The notes: generated from the sequence alone by a model not told the origin. 64,000 nucleotides of DNA from Kitasatospora terrestris (GCF_039542905.1 NZ_BAABIS010000001.1:620001-684000); one strand, 5' to 3'. Positions 43,587-53,407 are shown, counted from the first letter of the stretch. Numbers and translations are program-made.

Positions 43587-43632
43587 GTCCGGGGGGCGGG
43601 GCGTCGTCGCGGCGACGCCCCGCCCCCCGGAC
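43587..43632. terminator. bidirectional terminator, perfect 20-bp hairpin
   Basis: Arms 43587-43606 and 43613-43632 are perfectly complementary with a 6-base loop. The hairpin lies between the last carrier gene of the cluster and a convergent lipoprotein gene, and marks the right edge of the NRPS cluster. Confidence 0.9.
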
Positions 43633-43635
43633 GGC

Positions 43636-44547
43636 TCAGCCGACCTTGAGGGTGAGGGCAGCGGTGTGCAGCTGCCCGGCGGTCTGGAACTGCAGGAACA
43701 GGCGCCAGTTGCCGGCCTGGGGGAACTCGGCGTGGAAGGCGAGCTCGGGGCCGCCCCGGCCGCCGGCGGCCGCGCTCGCGGGGTGGAGGTGGGCGAAGGC
43801 CATGTCGCCCTCGTGGAAGGCGGTGAGGTGGGCGTAGGTGTCGAGGTAGGGCTGGAGGTCGGTGACCGGCTTGCCGTCCTTGGTGACGGTGACCGTCACG
43901 GGGTGGGCCATGGTGGCCATCGGGGCGCCCTGGAGGGTGACGGTGTAGCCGTCGACCTGGGTGGTGGTGGCCGCGGCCGGCAGCGGCGCGGCGTCCGCCC
44001 TGCCGTCGACGTCCACGGTGCGGGAGAGGACCAGCGCCGTGCCCTTGCCGTCGCCGGTGTCGGGGGTGAAGGACGCGTAGGTGCGCCAGGAGCCGGAGGT
44101 CAGGGCCGCGAGCGGGGCGGTCCAGGTGCCGTCGGGGGCCATGGTGGGGTGCAGGTGCTGGAAGCCCGTGAGGTCGGAGCGGATCGCGTAGAAGTGCATC
44201 TGCTTGGTCTGCTCGACCGCGAAGGCGGTCACCGGCTTGCCGTCGGGGCCGGTGATGCTGAAGCGGTAGTCGGTCGGCTGCCCGGCGGGCAGGGTGGCGG
44301 CGGCCGCGTCGAAGCGGTACCCGGAGCGGTTGTCGGCCGGCGCTCCGGCGCCGTCGGCAACGGGCGCGCCGTGGTCCATGCCGGGCATGGCGTGGCCGGC
44401 GGAGGCGGAGGCGCTCGGCGAGGCGCCGTCGTGGTTCATGCCCGGCATGTCGTGGTCCGTGCCGGAACCGCAGGCGGTCAGGACCGTGGTGAGGAGGGCG
44501 GCGCCCGCCAGGGCGAGGGTGCGGCGGGACAGACGGGTGGTACGCAT
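43636..44547 (-). CDS. secreted lipoprotein with Met/His-rich segment
   Basis: 303 residues. Signal peptide with lipobox LLTTVLTAC (Cys about 26). Two Met/His/Asp-rich stretches, DHDMPGMNHDG and HAMPGMDHG, are typical of copper-binding periplasmic or surface proteins. The rest consists of two beta-rich segments (about 70-185 and 190-303) with further HLHP motifs. AAGGA precedes the ATG. Likely an extracytoplasmic metal-handling lipoprotein, perhaps for copper. Together with the small membrane protein upstream it forms a minus-strand pair. Confidence 0.75.
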   Translation of the reverse strand: MRTTRLSRRTLALAGAALLTTVLTACGSGTDHDMPGMNHDGASPSASASAGHAMPGMDHGAPVADGAGAPADNRSGYRFDAAAATLPAGQPTDYRFSITGPDGKPVTAFAVEQTKQMHFYAIRSDLTGFQHLHPTMAPDGTWTAPLAALTSGSWRTYASFTPDTGDGKGTALVLSRTVDVDGRADAAPLPAAATTTQVDGYTVTLQGAPMATMAHPVTVTVTKDGKPVTDLQPYLDTYAHLTAFHEGDMAFAHLHPASAAAGGRGGPELAFHAEFPQAGNWRLFLQFQTAGQLHTAALTLKVG

Positions 44548-44635
44548 CGGATGTCCTTGGAGAAGGCCGCGCCGAGGGCGCGGAGGTGAGCAGGGTCGGT
44601 GCCCGGTTCCCCGTGCGGGGATCGGGTGGGCCCTC

Positions 44636-45061
44636 TCACGTCCGCGCGACGCACACCTGGAGCAGGAGTCGGCGCCCGCCGCCCGGGGGGCCGCGCAGCC
44701 TGGCCGTTCCCGCGGTCGTGGCGAGCATGCCCGTGCCGACGATCAGGGCCACGGACAGGACGGCCAGGAGCGGGGGCGGGTCCAGCACGACGCGCCCGTG
44801 GGCCGGCGTGGACAGGCAGGCCGATCCGCCGCGGGTGTCGGCGGCGGCAGGCACGGCGCGCGGGTCGCGGCCGGCGGCGTCGCCCGCCGTCGCGGGGTGC
44901 GCGAGGTGCGGGAATGCCATGGCCGGGGCCGCGACGGCGCGCGCCATGTCGTCGTGGCAGCCTCCGGCCGCGAGCGGGGCGCCGTGCATGAGGAACAGTC
45001 CGAGCAGCAGGGTGCACACCACGAGGAGCCGGGCCGTGGCCGGGCGGCTGCTGGTCTGCAT
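44636..45061 (-). CDS. small membrane/secreted protein, function unknown
   Basis: A 141-residue protein with an N-terminal hydrophobic segment (RLLVVCTLLLGLFLMHG), a middle part with paired Cys (GGCHDDMA, SACLS) and His residues, and a second transmembrane segment (LLAVLSVALIVGTGML). GGAGGA precedes the ATG. It lies upstream of the Met/His-rich lipoprotein, so an accessory role in metal handling is possible. I do not recognise the family. Confidence 0.65.
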   Translation of the reverse strand: MQTSSRPATARLLVVCTLLLGLFLMHGAPLAAGGCHDDMARAVAAPAMAFPHLAHPATAGDAAGRDPRAVPAAADTRGGSACLSTPAHGRVVLDPPPLLAVLSVALIVGTGMLATTAGTARLRGPPGGGRRLLLQVCVART

Positions 45062-45222
45062 CGGTTCCTCCGGGTTCCTGTCCGGGGCGGCTTGGCGCGC
45101 TCCGACAATACCCCTCCCCCGTACCCCCGTGCGCCCACCTCGACCGGGCGTCTCGTCCCCGTACCGCAGCCCCGGCCACCACCGCCGACCCGCCGACCCG
45201 TTCGCGGACGTCGAGGTAGGCG

Positions 45223-46362
45223 TCAGCCGGTCCGAAGCCCCACGGCCAGCGTCAGTTCGAGGACCCGCTGCGGCGAGGCGAGGTCCGGGAACAGCTCCCG
45301 CAGCTGCGCCATCCGGTACCGGACCGTCTGGGGATGGACGAACAGGGCCGCCGCCACCTCGTCCCGCCTGCCCTGGTGCAGCAGCCACGCCCGCAAGGTC
45401 TCCTCCATCCGCCGCGCGGTCGCGCCGGGCAGAGAACGCAGCGGCGCGAGGGCCCGGGCCCGCAGGTCGGCGAACGCGTCCTTGTCGGCGCTCAGCACCA
45501 GCTCGGGCAGGTGGTCCTCGGTGTCGCGGATGTCGGCGGAGAGCGAGCGGGCGCGTACGGCCCGTGCGTACGAGGCGGCCGCCCGGGTCCACGGCCGGGC
45601 CGGGCCGACCACGGCGGTGCGGTCGGTCAGCTGCCGCAGGAGGTGCGGCCGGTCGGCGTCGGGGACGAGCAGCACACCGGTGGCGTCCGGCAGGTCGTCG
45701 AGGACGAGGGTGCCCGGGTCGAGCTCGCGGTAGGCGGGCCGGGCCTGGGCGGCCGGCAGCAGGACCGCGGTCAGCGTGGCCGGGGGCTGCCACCCGGACC
45801 GTTGGACGGAGGCGGCCAGCACGTCCGGGTTCGCGCCCGCGAGGAGGTCGCGGGCCAGGTGTTCCAGGTGGCGCTCCTGTGCCCTGCCCCGGGCGGCCAG
45901 TTCGTCGGCGTGGCCCGCGGCGCTCGCGGCGGAGAGCTCGTCGATGTAGGCGAAGGTCAGTTCGGCGAACTTGGCGACCTCGGCGGCGGGCAGGCCGGCG
46001 GGTACGGCACCGGCGGCCAGGCACCGCCAGGCCACGCGGGCGCCGACGCGGTAGGCGCTGAGCAGGGCGTCCATCGAGCGGCCGTCGCGCACCTCGCCGC
46101 GGCCCAGCTCGTACGCCGCGTCACCGGCGTCGCCGCCGGTGGCGTTCCCGCTCGCCAGGTCCAGGTAGTGCCCCAGGGCGGTGCGGACGGCCCGGCGGAT
46201 GGTGCCTCCCATGCTGCCCGAGAGGGCGTTGGCATAGGGAGGGACCTCGTCGATGATCGCCTGGACGACCTCGTCGGCGGTGGTCTTCAGCGCGGCCCGC
46301 AGTGCGGTGACCGTCGTCTCGTCCAGGGCCAGTTCGCTGGCCCTCCGGATGGCATGGCTCAC
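45223..46362 (-). CDS. PucR/CdaR-type transcriptional regulator
   Basis: A 379-residue regulator. The C-terminal PucR-type HTH is clear (AALFVHPQTVRYRMAQLRELFPDL, about residues 325-350), preceded by a GGDEF-like/RsbR-like sensor region. GTG at 46362 follows AGGAAA; a TTG at 46383 is possible. It is divergent from the ferredoxin reductase/fatty-acid desaturase pair, with about 90 bp between, and is the obvious candidate to regulate it. Confidence 0.88.
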   Translation of the reverse strand: MSHAIRRASELALDETTVTALRAALKTTADEVVQAIIDEVPPYANALSGSMGGTIRRAVRTALGHYLDLASGNATGGDAGDAAYELGRGEVRDGRSMDALLSAYRVGARVAWRCLAAGAVPAGLPAAEVAKFAELTFAYIDELSAASAAGHADELAARGRAQERHLEHLARDLLAGANPDVLAASVQRSGWQPPATLTAVLLPAAQARPAYRELDPGTLVLDDLPDATGVLLVPDADRPHLLRQLTDRTAVVGPARPWTRAAASYARAVRARSLSADIRDTEDHLPELVLSADKDAFADLRARALAPLRSLPGATARRMEETLRAWLLHQGRRDEVAAALFVHPQTVRYRMAQLRELFPDLASPQRVLELTLAVGLRTG

Positions 46363-46449
46363 GTTCTTGTTTCCTGCGAACAATTCGGTCGAGCAGTTTC
46401 ACGTCCTACGGTCAGGACTTTACGCCCCGAAGCGCAGCAAGCTGGACAC

Positions 46450-47505
46450 ATGACGAGTGCAACCCTCCGCGGCAGGGCGTGGAAACTGCTGGAGATGGTC
46501 ACGACGCCACTGCTGCCGTCGGACTACCTCGACCTGGTCAGCCCGCTGCGCGCGGGCGCCGACCTGCGTGGGCGCATCGAGGCCGTGCACCCCGAGACGG
46601 GTGACGCCTCGACCGTCGTGATCAGGCCGGGACGGGGCTGGCGCGGCCACACGGCCGGCCAGTACCTGCGGATCGGGGTCGACGTCGACGGGCGGCGCCT
46701 GTGGCGGGCGTACTCGATCACCTCGCCGACGGACCGCCGGGACGGCCGCCTCACGATCACCGTGAAGGCGGTCCCGGACGGCAAGGTCAGCAACCACCTG
46801 GTCCGCAGGGCCGCCCCGGGCACGCTGGTCCAGCTGGAGCAGGCGACCGGTGACTTCGTGCTGCCGCAGGCCAAGCCCGCCAAGGTGCTCTACCTGACGG
46901 CCGGCAGCGGCATCACGCCCGTGATGGGCATGCTGCGCGACACCGACTTCGCCGATGTCGTCCTGGTCCACTGCGCGCCGCGGCCGCGCGACGTGATCTT
47001 CCGCGACGAGCTGCACGGGCTGGCCGCCAACGGGCGGCTGCGCCTCACCGAGGTGCACACCGGCACGGACGGCAGGCTCGACGTCGCCCGTCTCGACGAG
47101 CTCGTGCCCGACTGGGCCGAGCGCGAGACCTGGGCGTGCGGGCCCGCGGGGCTGCTCGACGCCGCCGAGGAGCACTGGGCCGCGCACGGCGTCCGGGAGC
47201 TCCTGCACACCGAACGCTTCCGCCCCGCCACCGTCGTCACCGGCGAGGGCGGCGAGGTCACGTTCAGCGCCACCGGCCGGACGGTCGACGCGGACGGCGC
47301 CACGCCGTTGCTGGACGTCGGCGAGGAGGCCGGGGTGCTGATGCCCTCGGGGTGCCGCATGGGCATCTGCTTCGGCTGCGTCACGCCGCTCAAGGCGGGC
47401 GCCGTCCGCGACCTGCGCACCGGCGAGATCACCGAGGCCGAGCCGGGCGTCCTCATCCAGACCTGCGTGTCCGCCGCGGCGGGCCCCTGCGACATCGAAC
47501 GGTAG
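46450..47505 (+). CDS. ferredoxin reductase with C-terminal 2Fe-2S domain
   Basis: 351 residues. FAD-binding RAYSIT (about 78-83), NAD-binding YLTAGSGITPVMGML and CGP motif, then a plant-type 2Fe-2S ferredoxin domain with Cys in PSGCRMGICFGCVTP and a fourth Cys in IQTCVSAA. It passes electrons from NAD(P)H to the membrane desaturase encoded next, as in mycobacterial Rv3230c/DesA3 pairs. The desaturase start follows 7 bp after its stop. Confidence 0.94.
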   Translation: MTSATLRGRAWKLLEMVTTPLLPSDYLDLVSPLRAGADLRGRIEAVHPETGDASTVVIRPGRGWRGHTAGQYLRIGVDVDGRRLWRAYSITSPTDRRDGRLTITVKAVPDGKVSNHLVRRAAPGTLVQLEQATGDFVLPQAKPAKVLYLTAGSGITPVMGMLRDTDFADVVLVHCAPRPRDVIFRDELHGLAANGRLRLTEVHTGTDGRLDVARLDELVPDWAERETWACGPAGLLDAAEEHWAAHGVRELLHTERFRPATVVTGEGGEVTFSATGRTVDADGATPLLDVGEEAGVLMPSGCRMGICFGCVTPLKAGAVRDLRTGEITEAEPGVLIQTCVSAAAGPCDIER

Positions 47506-47512
47506 GCGCACC

Positions 47513-48631
47513 TTGACCGCCATCGACCCCACCGCCCACCTGACCGCGGAGCAGATCGAGGAGCTCGGCCGCGAGCTGGACGCGATCCGCGACGAGGTGA
47601 TCGCCGACCGCGGAGAGCAGGACGCCGCGTACATCCGCAAGGTCATCTCCGCGCAGCGCAAGCTCGAGCTGGCCAGCAGGGGCGTGCTGCTGTTCTCTCT
47701 CTTCCCGCCCGCGTGGCTGATCGGCACCGCCGGCCTGTCCGTGGCGAAGATCATGGACAACATGGAGATCGGCCACAACGTCCTGCACGGCCAGTGGGAC
47801 TGGATGCGGGACCCGAAGATCCACTCCACCACCTGGGAGTGGGACCACGTCTCGCCGTCCGACCAGTGGAAGCACTCGCACAACGAGCTGCACCACACGT
47901 ACACCAACGTGATCGGCAAGGACAACGACCTCGGCTACGGCATCATGCGCGTCGACGAGGACCAGAAGTGGCAGCCGTTCCACCTCGGCCAGCCGCTGTG
48001 GAACCTCGTCAACGCCTGCTTCTTCGAGTACGGCATCGCGGCGTACGACCTGGAGCTCGGCAAGAACCTGGGCAAGCGCCGCCGCAAGGACCCGGAGTTC
48101 CGGGCGCGGGCCCGGGCCGTGGGCCGCAAGATCCGCAAGCAGGTGCTCAAGGACTACGTGATCCACCCGCTGCTGTCGGGCCCGTCGTTCCTCCCCACGC
48201 TCGCCGCCACGTTCACCGCGAACCTGGTCCGCAACGTCTGGTCCCACTCGGTGATCATGTGCGGGCACTTCCCCGAGGGCGTCCAGGTCTTCGAGCGCCG
48301 GTCGATCGACGGCGAGACGCGCGGCCAGTGGTACCTGCGCCAGATGATGGGGTCGGCGAACATCAGCGGCAGCCGGGCCATGCACTTCATGACCGGCAAC
48401 CTGTCGCACCAGATCGAGCACCACCTGTTCCCGGACCTGCCGAGCAACCGGTACGCCGAGGTCGCGGTGAAGGTGCGCGCGCTGTTCGAGAAGTACGAGC
48501 TGGAGTACGTCACCGGGCCCCTGCCCAAGCAGGTGTTCTCCGCGTGGCGCAAGGTCGTCCGGCTCTCGCTGCCGAACCGGAAGCCCAAGGTCAGGGCCTC
48601 GAAGCGCGGGCAGGAGGTCCTCGCGGCCTGA
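47513..48631 (+). CDS. membrane fatty-acid desaturase
   Basis: A 372-residue acyl-lipid/acyl-CoA desaturase with the three His boxes HNVLHG, HNELHH and HQIEHH binding a di-iron centre, and hydrophobic segments around residues 50-85 and 220-240. TTG start at 47513. The gene pair with the ferredoxin reductase probably introduces a double bond into membrane fatty acids. Confidence 0.95.
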   Translation: MTAIDPTAHLTAEQIEELGRELDAIRDEVIADRGEQDAAYIRKVISAQRKLELASRGVLLFSLFPPAWLIGTAGLSVAKIMDNMEIGHNVLHGQWDWMRDPKIHSTTWEWDHVSPSDQWKHSHNELHHTYTNVIGKDNDLGYGIMRVDEDQKWQPFHLGQPLWNLVNACFFEYGIAAYDLELGKNLGKRRRKDPEFRARARAVGRKIRKQVLKDYVIHPLLSGPSFLPTLAATFTANLVRNVWSHSVIMCGHFPEGVQVFERRSIDGETRGQWYLRQMMGSANISGSRAMHFMTGNLSHQIEHHLFPDLPSNRYAEVAVKVRALFEKYELEYVTGPLPKQVFSAWRKVVRLSLPNRKPKVRASKRGQEVLAA

Positions 48632-48725
48632 TTCCGGGCCCGCCACGCCTCCCCGCCACGCCTCCCTGCCGCTCCCCCGCAGCTCCCGTGACGTCGCGTC
48701 AGCCGTTCGGCCTAGACTCGCCCGG

Positions 48726-49490
48726 ATGAACACCATGATCCCCGCCGAGGCCGATCTGGCCCGCCTGGTCGACGTCCTGCTGGCCACCTCCGAGTCCGCC
48801 GGGCTCGACCGGGCCGGGTGGGAGCGGCTCGCCCGCGACCGCTTCGCCGCCGAACGCCCGGAGGAGCAGCCCGACCACTGGTGGCTGGCGGTGCCGGGCG
48901 CGACGTACGAGGCCGCCTTCGAGGCGCTGGGCCTGCACGACCGGATCCCGGTGACGGTCCGGTACGGGCAGGAGGCGCAGCAGGAGGACACCAAGTACGC
49001 GCCGGACGCGGTGCACCGGGTGTTCGTCACGCCCGAGTACGCGGGCTGGCGGCTGATCTACGCCAACGAACCGCTGGGGGCGACGCGGTGGGGGCCGCAC
49101 GAGGTGATCGAGCGGCTCAGCAGGGCGTGCGGCCGGGCCCAGGTCTACTACCAGGACCCGTTCGCCGACGCGGTGATCTGGGCGGCGGCGGTGGACGGCG
49201 AGGTGGTCCGCGGGTACTGGCGCCACGAGGACTCGGAGTGGACGGGTACGCCGCTGCCCTGGGAGACCGTCCTGACCGAGGCGGACTTCGAGGACGACCC
49301 GGAGGAGTACGAGTGGTACGCCGAGGACCCGGGCCGGGCCGAGACCACCGGCGTCAACACCGCCGCCGCGCACCTCTCGGTGGACCCGGCCGCGATCGGC
49401 GCGGACACCCCCGTCCGGGGCCACGGCTGGCTCGCCCTGACGGCGGCCGGCGCCGGCCACGACGGCTTCGGCGACCACCCGGAGCTCTGA
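48726..49490 (+). CDS. hypothetical protein
   Basis: A 254-residue acidic protein without signal peptide. It contains VFVTPEYAGWRLIYAN, DPFADAVIWAAAVDGEVVRGYWRHED and a Glu/Asp-rich loop EADFEDDPEEYEW. The style (one compact alpha/beta domain reading out small sequence changes) recalls bacterial immunity-like or SUKH-like proteins, but I cannot assign a family. Monocistronic as far as can be seen. Confidence 0.6.
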   Translation: MNTMIPAEADLARLVDVLLATSESAGLDRAGWERLARDRFAAERPEEQPDHWWLAVPGATYEAAFEALGLHDRIPVTVRYGQEAQQEDTKYAPDAVHRVFVTPEYAGWRLIYANEPLGATRWGPHEVIERLSRACGRAQVYYQDPFADAVIWAAAVDGEVVRGYWRHEDSEWTGTPLPWETVLTEADFEDDPEEYEWYAEDPGRAETTGVNTAAAHLSVDPAAIGADTPVRGHGWLALTAAGAGHDGFGDHPEL

Positions 49491-49564
49491 CCCGGCCCGT
49501 CCCTCCCGAAGCCCCGCCCGGGCCGCCCCGCAAGGCTGTCGGCGACGGCCGGTAGCCTGCGGGC

Positions 49565-49870
49565 ATGTCCGTCAACATCGATCTCCACTTCACCGTCTCC
49601 AAGCTCACCGACGCCGCGCAGGCCGAGGCGGTCGCCGCGTCCGTCGGCACCCTGCTGCGCGACGAGGGCTTCGAGGGCCAGATCAGCTACGGCCCGGTCG
49701 TCGACAACGGGGTGCACTACGTCACCGGCGAGTCCAGGTTCCCGGTCAGCATCAGCGGATTCGGCCGCTGGCAGCCGTACTTCGAGACCTCCTTCGCCTC
49801 CGCCGTGGCCGAGGCCGCGCCGGACGCCGAGACCTCCATCGACTGGGGCTACCCCGACGAGGAGTACTGA
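49565..49870 (+). CDS. hypothetical protein
   Basis: A 101-residue small alpha/beta protein: VNIDLHFTVSKLTDAAQAEAV, then DNGVHYVTGESRFP and a C-terminal acidic tail. No known motif. It follows the previous hypothetical gene by 74 bp on the same strand. Most likely a small cytoplasmic protein of unknown function. Confidence 0.6.
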   Translation: MSVNIDLHFTVSKLTDAAQAEAVAASVGTLLRDEGFEGQISYGPVVDNGVHYVTGESRFPVSISGFGRWQPYFETSFASAVAEAAPDAETSIDWGYPDEEY

Positions 49871-50141
49871 CCGCACCGCCCGTCGACCCGACGCCGGCGC
49901 ACCCGTCCCGCCGGCGCGCCGGGCGTAGTACCGCGCGCTGTATCGGCGGCGCCCCGATCGCGCAGGCAGGCCGCGGGCTCGGGGCGGCCGCTGACGCCGG
50001 GACCCACGGGATGCCGATATCGAGGATCCGCGTTCGCGGCGTTCGGCAGTCAGGACGTGCTGCCGGCCGGCCGCGCCGGGGGCGCTTCGCAGAACACTCG
50101 GACGAAAGCCGGCCTGCGGCAGGCACGGCGCCCTCGTGCTG

Positions 50142-50666
50142 TCAGAGAGGGGCGGACGGGGGCGGGATGCGGGCCAGGAGTTCGCGGGCGGCCCGGGTCA
50201 GGTGTGCGGGAACGTCGTCCGGGTACGCGGCGCCGACAGGGTCCATGAGCGCCACCATCGCATCGACCATCGGCGCCAACTCCTCGCACTTCCCGTAGGC
50301 TTCGGCCACATCCTCGACGATGAGTGCGGCGCCCTCGACGGGGTCGAGCCACCCGCCGGCGATCTCCGCGGCCCACCAGCGGGCGAGCGCCAGCCGGCCC
50401 TCCCAGTAGTCCTTGGGCGGGTGGAAGCCGAAGCCGAGTTCGTCCATCACCTGGCCGAACAGCTCCGGGGCCTGGTCCTCCTCACCGCGGAAGAGCGCGG
50501 CGAGGAGAACCACCGACGGGGTGTCCACGCCGGCGACCAGGGCGCGGAGCGCGGCCCGGATCAGAAGATCCGGGTCAGCGCGTCGGCCGTCGACCCACCC
50601 GTGGGCGATCTCCCGAAGTTCCTGCACCGCCTCGGCCGCCGTTGCGGGAGCTTCGCGCGTCGTCAT
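50142..50666 (-). CDS. hypothetical protein
   Basis: A 174-residue largely helical, acidic protein. Notable segments are GQVMDELGFGFHPPKDYWEGRL and LARWWAAEI. No signal peptide or membrane segment. ATG at 50666 lacks a clear binding site. Function not recognised. Confidence 0.6.
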   Translation of the reverse strand: MTTREAPATAAEAVQELREIAHGWVDGRRADPDLLIRAALRALVAGVDTPSVVLLAALFRGEEDQAPELFGQVMDELGFGFHPPKDYWEGRLALARWWAAEIAGGWLDPVEGAALIVEDVAEAYGKCEELAPMVDAMVALMDPVGAAYPDDVPAHLTRAARELLARIPPPSAPL

Positions 50667-50935
50667 GGCGGCATGATGCCACGGGCCCCTGACGGCCGGT
50701 CAGCGGATAGCACGCAGTCGGGTCCGGCGCCGCCCGTCAGCGAAGCCTTCGGGCGGGTGGTTCACGAGCGCCCGGGGGCTGCCGAGTTGGGCCTCCGGCG
50801 GCCGTCGCCCGGGGAACAGAGCGGGGGGAGGGCCGTCGACCCGTCGCGCTCGAACCACGTGGAGGCGGGTGCGCCGGCGCGGTGTCAGCCGTTCGGCGGT
50901 CGCCCACGCAGAGTGCCCGGGAGAATACTCTTGGT

Positions 50936-52516
50936 ATGTCAACGAACAGACTTGTTCCGCTCCCCGGATCTGCGCGTACGGCCGCTTCCGACGCCCGCCC
51001 CGTGGGAGCCGTGGACGATTCCCAGCCCATCGACCTCACCCTCGTCCTGCGGCGCCGGGCCGAGATCCCCGACTCCCTGGTCCAGGGCCCGCAGACGATC
51101 AGCCGGGAGGAGCTGGCCGAGCGGTACGGGGCGGATCCGGCCGACGTCGAGATGATCCGCCGCACGGCGCAGGAACACGGACTGCAGGTCACCGAGGTCG
51201 ACCAGGGCTCCCGCCGGATCAAGATCAGCGGCCCGCTGAGCCGGATCCGCACCGTGGTCGACCCGGGATCGCTCGAAATGGTCGAGAGCCAGCACCCGGA
51301 CGACGGCGCGCTGGTCGCGCACCGGCAGCGCGAAGGCGAACTGCAGATCCTCGCCGACTGGCAGGACGCCGTGGTCGCGGTCCTCGGCATGGACGACCGG
51401 CCCCAGGCCAAGCCCCACCTCCACCGGCTCAAGCCGGCCGCGGCCCGCAGGAGCTACACGCCGGTGGAGCTCGGCCGGATCTACAAGTTCCCGCCGAACA
51501 CCGACGGCTCCGGGCACCACCTCGCCATCATCGAGCTCGACGGCGGCTTCACGCAGGCGGACCTCGACGCGTACTTCTCCGGACTCGGCATCGCGACGCC
51601 CAGCGTGACGGCAGTCGGTGTCAACGGCGCCGCCAACCGGCCGAACGGGGACCCGAACAGCGCCGACGGCGAGGTGCTGCTCGACATCGAGGTCGCGGGC
51701 GGGCTCGCCCCCGGCGCCAAGCAGGTGGTCTACTTCGCGCACAACACCCTGCGGGGCTTCGCGGACGCGCTCAGCGCGGCGGTGCACGCCACGCCCACGC
51801 CCACCGCGGTCAGCATCAGCTGGGGCGCGAACGAGGAGCGGTGGACCAAGCAGGGCCGCAAGGCCTTCGACGCCGCCCTGGCAGACGCTGCCGCCCTCGG
51901 GGTGACCGTCTGCGCCGCCGCCGGCGACAACGGCAGCGGCGACGGCGAGCCGGACGGCCAGCCGCACGCCGACTACCCCGCCTCCAGCCCCGGGACCCTC
52001 GCCTGCGGCGGGACACACCTGGACGCCGACCCGAAGTCCGGCACGATCAAGCTGGAACGGGTCTGGAACAACGGGCCCGAGTCCGCCTCCGGCGGGGGCG
52101 TCAGCAAGTTCTACGCCCAGCCCGTCTGGCAGCACGGCGTCGGCGTGCCGAACGGCACCCCGGGCAAGCAGCACCTCGGCCTGCCCGACGTCGCCGCCGT
52201 CGCCGACCCCACCACCGGGTACGAGGTGCTCGTCGACGGCGAGCGCCTGGTCTTCGGCGGGACGAGCGCCGTCGCGCCGCTGTGGGCGGCCCTGGCCTGC
52301 CGGCTCTCCCAGTCGCTCGGCCGGCCGCTCGGCCTGATGCAGCCCCAGCTCTACGACGGCGCCACGGCCGGCACGTCCCCGGTCGGGTTCCGGGACATCA
52401 CCCAGGGCGACATCGGAGCCTTCACTGCCGGTCCCGGCTGGGACGCCTGCACCGGACTCGGCGTACCGGACGGCACCGCGCTGCTCGAGCGGCTGAAGAC
52501 CGTCAGCCCCGCCTGA
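50936..52516 (+). CDS. sedolisin (S53) serine-carboxyl peptidase
   Basis: A 526-residue kumamolisin-like protease active at low pH. An N-terminal pro-domain (about 25-180) precedes the peptidase, which shows the Glu/Asp catalytic pair in GEVLLDIEVAGG (about 243-254), the oxyanion Asp region CAAAGDNGSGDG, the nucleophile GGTSAVAPLWAAL (Ser about 440) and a C-terminal calcium site region (DITQGD...WDACTGLG). No signal peptide is visible, which is unusual for the class. ATG at 50936. Confidence 0.93.
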   Translation: MSTNRLVPLPGSARTAASDARPVGAVDDSQPIDLTLVLRRRAEIPDSLVQGPQTISREELAERYGADPADVEMIRRTAQEHGLQVTEVDQGSRRIKISGPLSRIRTVVDPGSLEMVESQHPDDGALVAHRQREGELQILADWQDAVVAVLGMDDRPQAKPHLHRLKPAAARRSYTPVELGRIYKFPPNTDGSGHHLAIIELDGGFTQADLDAYFSGLGIATPSVTAVGVNGAANRPNGDPNSADGEVLLDIEVAGGLAPGAKQVVYFAHNTLRGFADALSAAVHATPTPTAVSISWGANEERWTKQGRKAFDAALADAAALGVTVCAAAGDNGSGDGEPDGQPHADYPASSPGTLACGGTHLDADPKSGTIKLERVWNNGPESASGGGVSKFYAQPVWQHGVGVPNGTPGKQHLGLPDVAAVADPTTGYEVLVDGERLVFGGTSAVAPLWAALACRLSQSLGRPLGLMQPQLYDGATAGTSPVGFRDITQGDIGAFTAGPGWDACTGLGVPDGTALLERLKTVSPA

Positions 52517-52735
52517 GCGGGCCGGGCCCGGGGAACCCGCGGCCGGGGCGCACCTCGACAGCCGCGCGCCCCGGTTCTCGCGGCACGGGAGACCCCCGTC
52601 CCGGCGGTCGTTGCGGTGGGACACGGCCGGGAGGACCGGTTCGGTGCACGCGTCGTGGCGAAGTCCCGAGGTCACGTGCCGTCGCGGGCCGATGGTCGTG
52701 CTCGACGGAGGCCGTGGGACCGGGACGGTTGTTCT

Positions 52736-52749
52736 TGAATGCCCATTCA
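52736..52749. promoter_or_regulatory. TetR operator upstream of the tetR gene
   Basis: TGAATG-CC-CATTCA is a perfect 6+6 inverted repeat 14 bp before the TetR start; a matching degenerate site lies before the oxidoreductase gene (53408-53423). Its position over the promoter suggests autorepression. Confidence 0.7.
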
Positions 52750-52763
52750 GATATGTTGTCCGC

Positions 52764-53348
52764 ATGCCACGACCACGGGAGTTCGAGCCGGAGCAGGTCC
52801 TGGAGGCCGCGATGCGGCGCTTCTGGGAGCGCGGCTACCGGGCCACGTCCATCGAGGACCTGGTGAAGGCGACCGGGGTCAAGCCGGGGAGCATCTACAG
52901 CGCCTTCCCCGGCGGCAAGCGGGCGCTCTTCCTGAAGTCGCTGGAACGCTACTCCAAGCTCGTCGTGCCCCAGAAGCTGGGCGAACTCGACTCCCCCGAC
53001 GCCTCGGTGGCCGAGGTCCGCGGCTACTTCGACGGGCTGGTCCGGGACCTGCTGAGCCCGGAGGGCCGGCAGGGCTGCCTGCTCGTCAACACCGCGATCG
53101 AGAACGCCGCCGAGGACGACGAGGCCGCCGCCGTGGTCCGCGGCCACCTCGCCCGACTCGAACACTGCATGACCCGGGCGCTGACCACCGCCGTACGCCG
53201 CGGCGAGGCGCGGGCCGGCCTCGACCCGGCCGGGACCGCCAGGCTGCTGGTCGCCACCGCCCAGGGGCTGATGGTGGTGGGCAAGGCCAACCCCGACGAG
53301 GCGGTCCTGCGCGCCATCGTCGACAACGCCTTCGCCGCCACGGCCTGA
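52764..53348 (+). CDS. TetR-family repressor
   Basis: A 194-residue regulator: N-terminal HTH RFWERGYRATSIEDLVKATGVKPGSIY (about 17-45), followed by the ligand-binding helices (CLLVNTAIEN). The next gene, an oxidoreductase, carries a similar operator, so the repressor likely controls it and itself in response to a small electrophile or quinone-like molecule (known for NemR/AcuR-like family members). ATG at 52764. Confidence 0.9.
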   Translation: MPRPREFEPEQVLEAAMRRFWERGYRATSIEDLVKATGVKPGSIYSAFPGGKRALFLKSLERYSKLVVPQKLGELDSPDASVAEVRGYFDGLVRDLLSPEGRQGCLLVNTAIENAAEDDEAAAVVRGHLARLEHCMTRALTTAVRRGEARAGLDPAGTARLLVATAQGLMVVGKANPDEAVLRAIVDNAFAATA

Positions 53349-53407
53349 CCCTCCCTCCGCACCTCGACGCCGCCACCCCCCGTGGCGGCCGTTTTTCGGC
53401 CCTTTAT

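Noticed and set aside
43636..48631. Desaturase, ferredoxin reductase and Met/His lipoprotein as part of the NRPS cluster
   Set aside because: They lie beyond a perfect terminator, have their own PucR regulator and match common chromosomal gene pairs.
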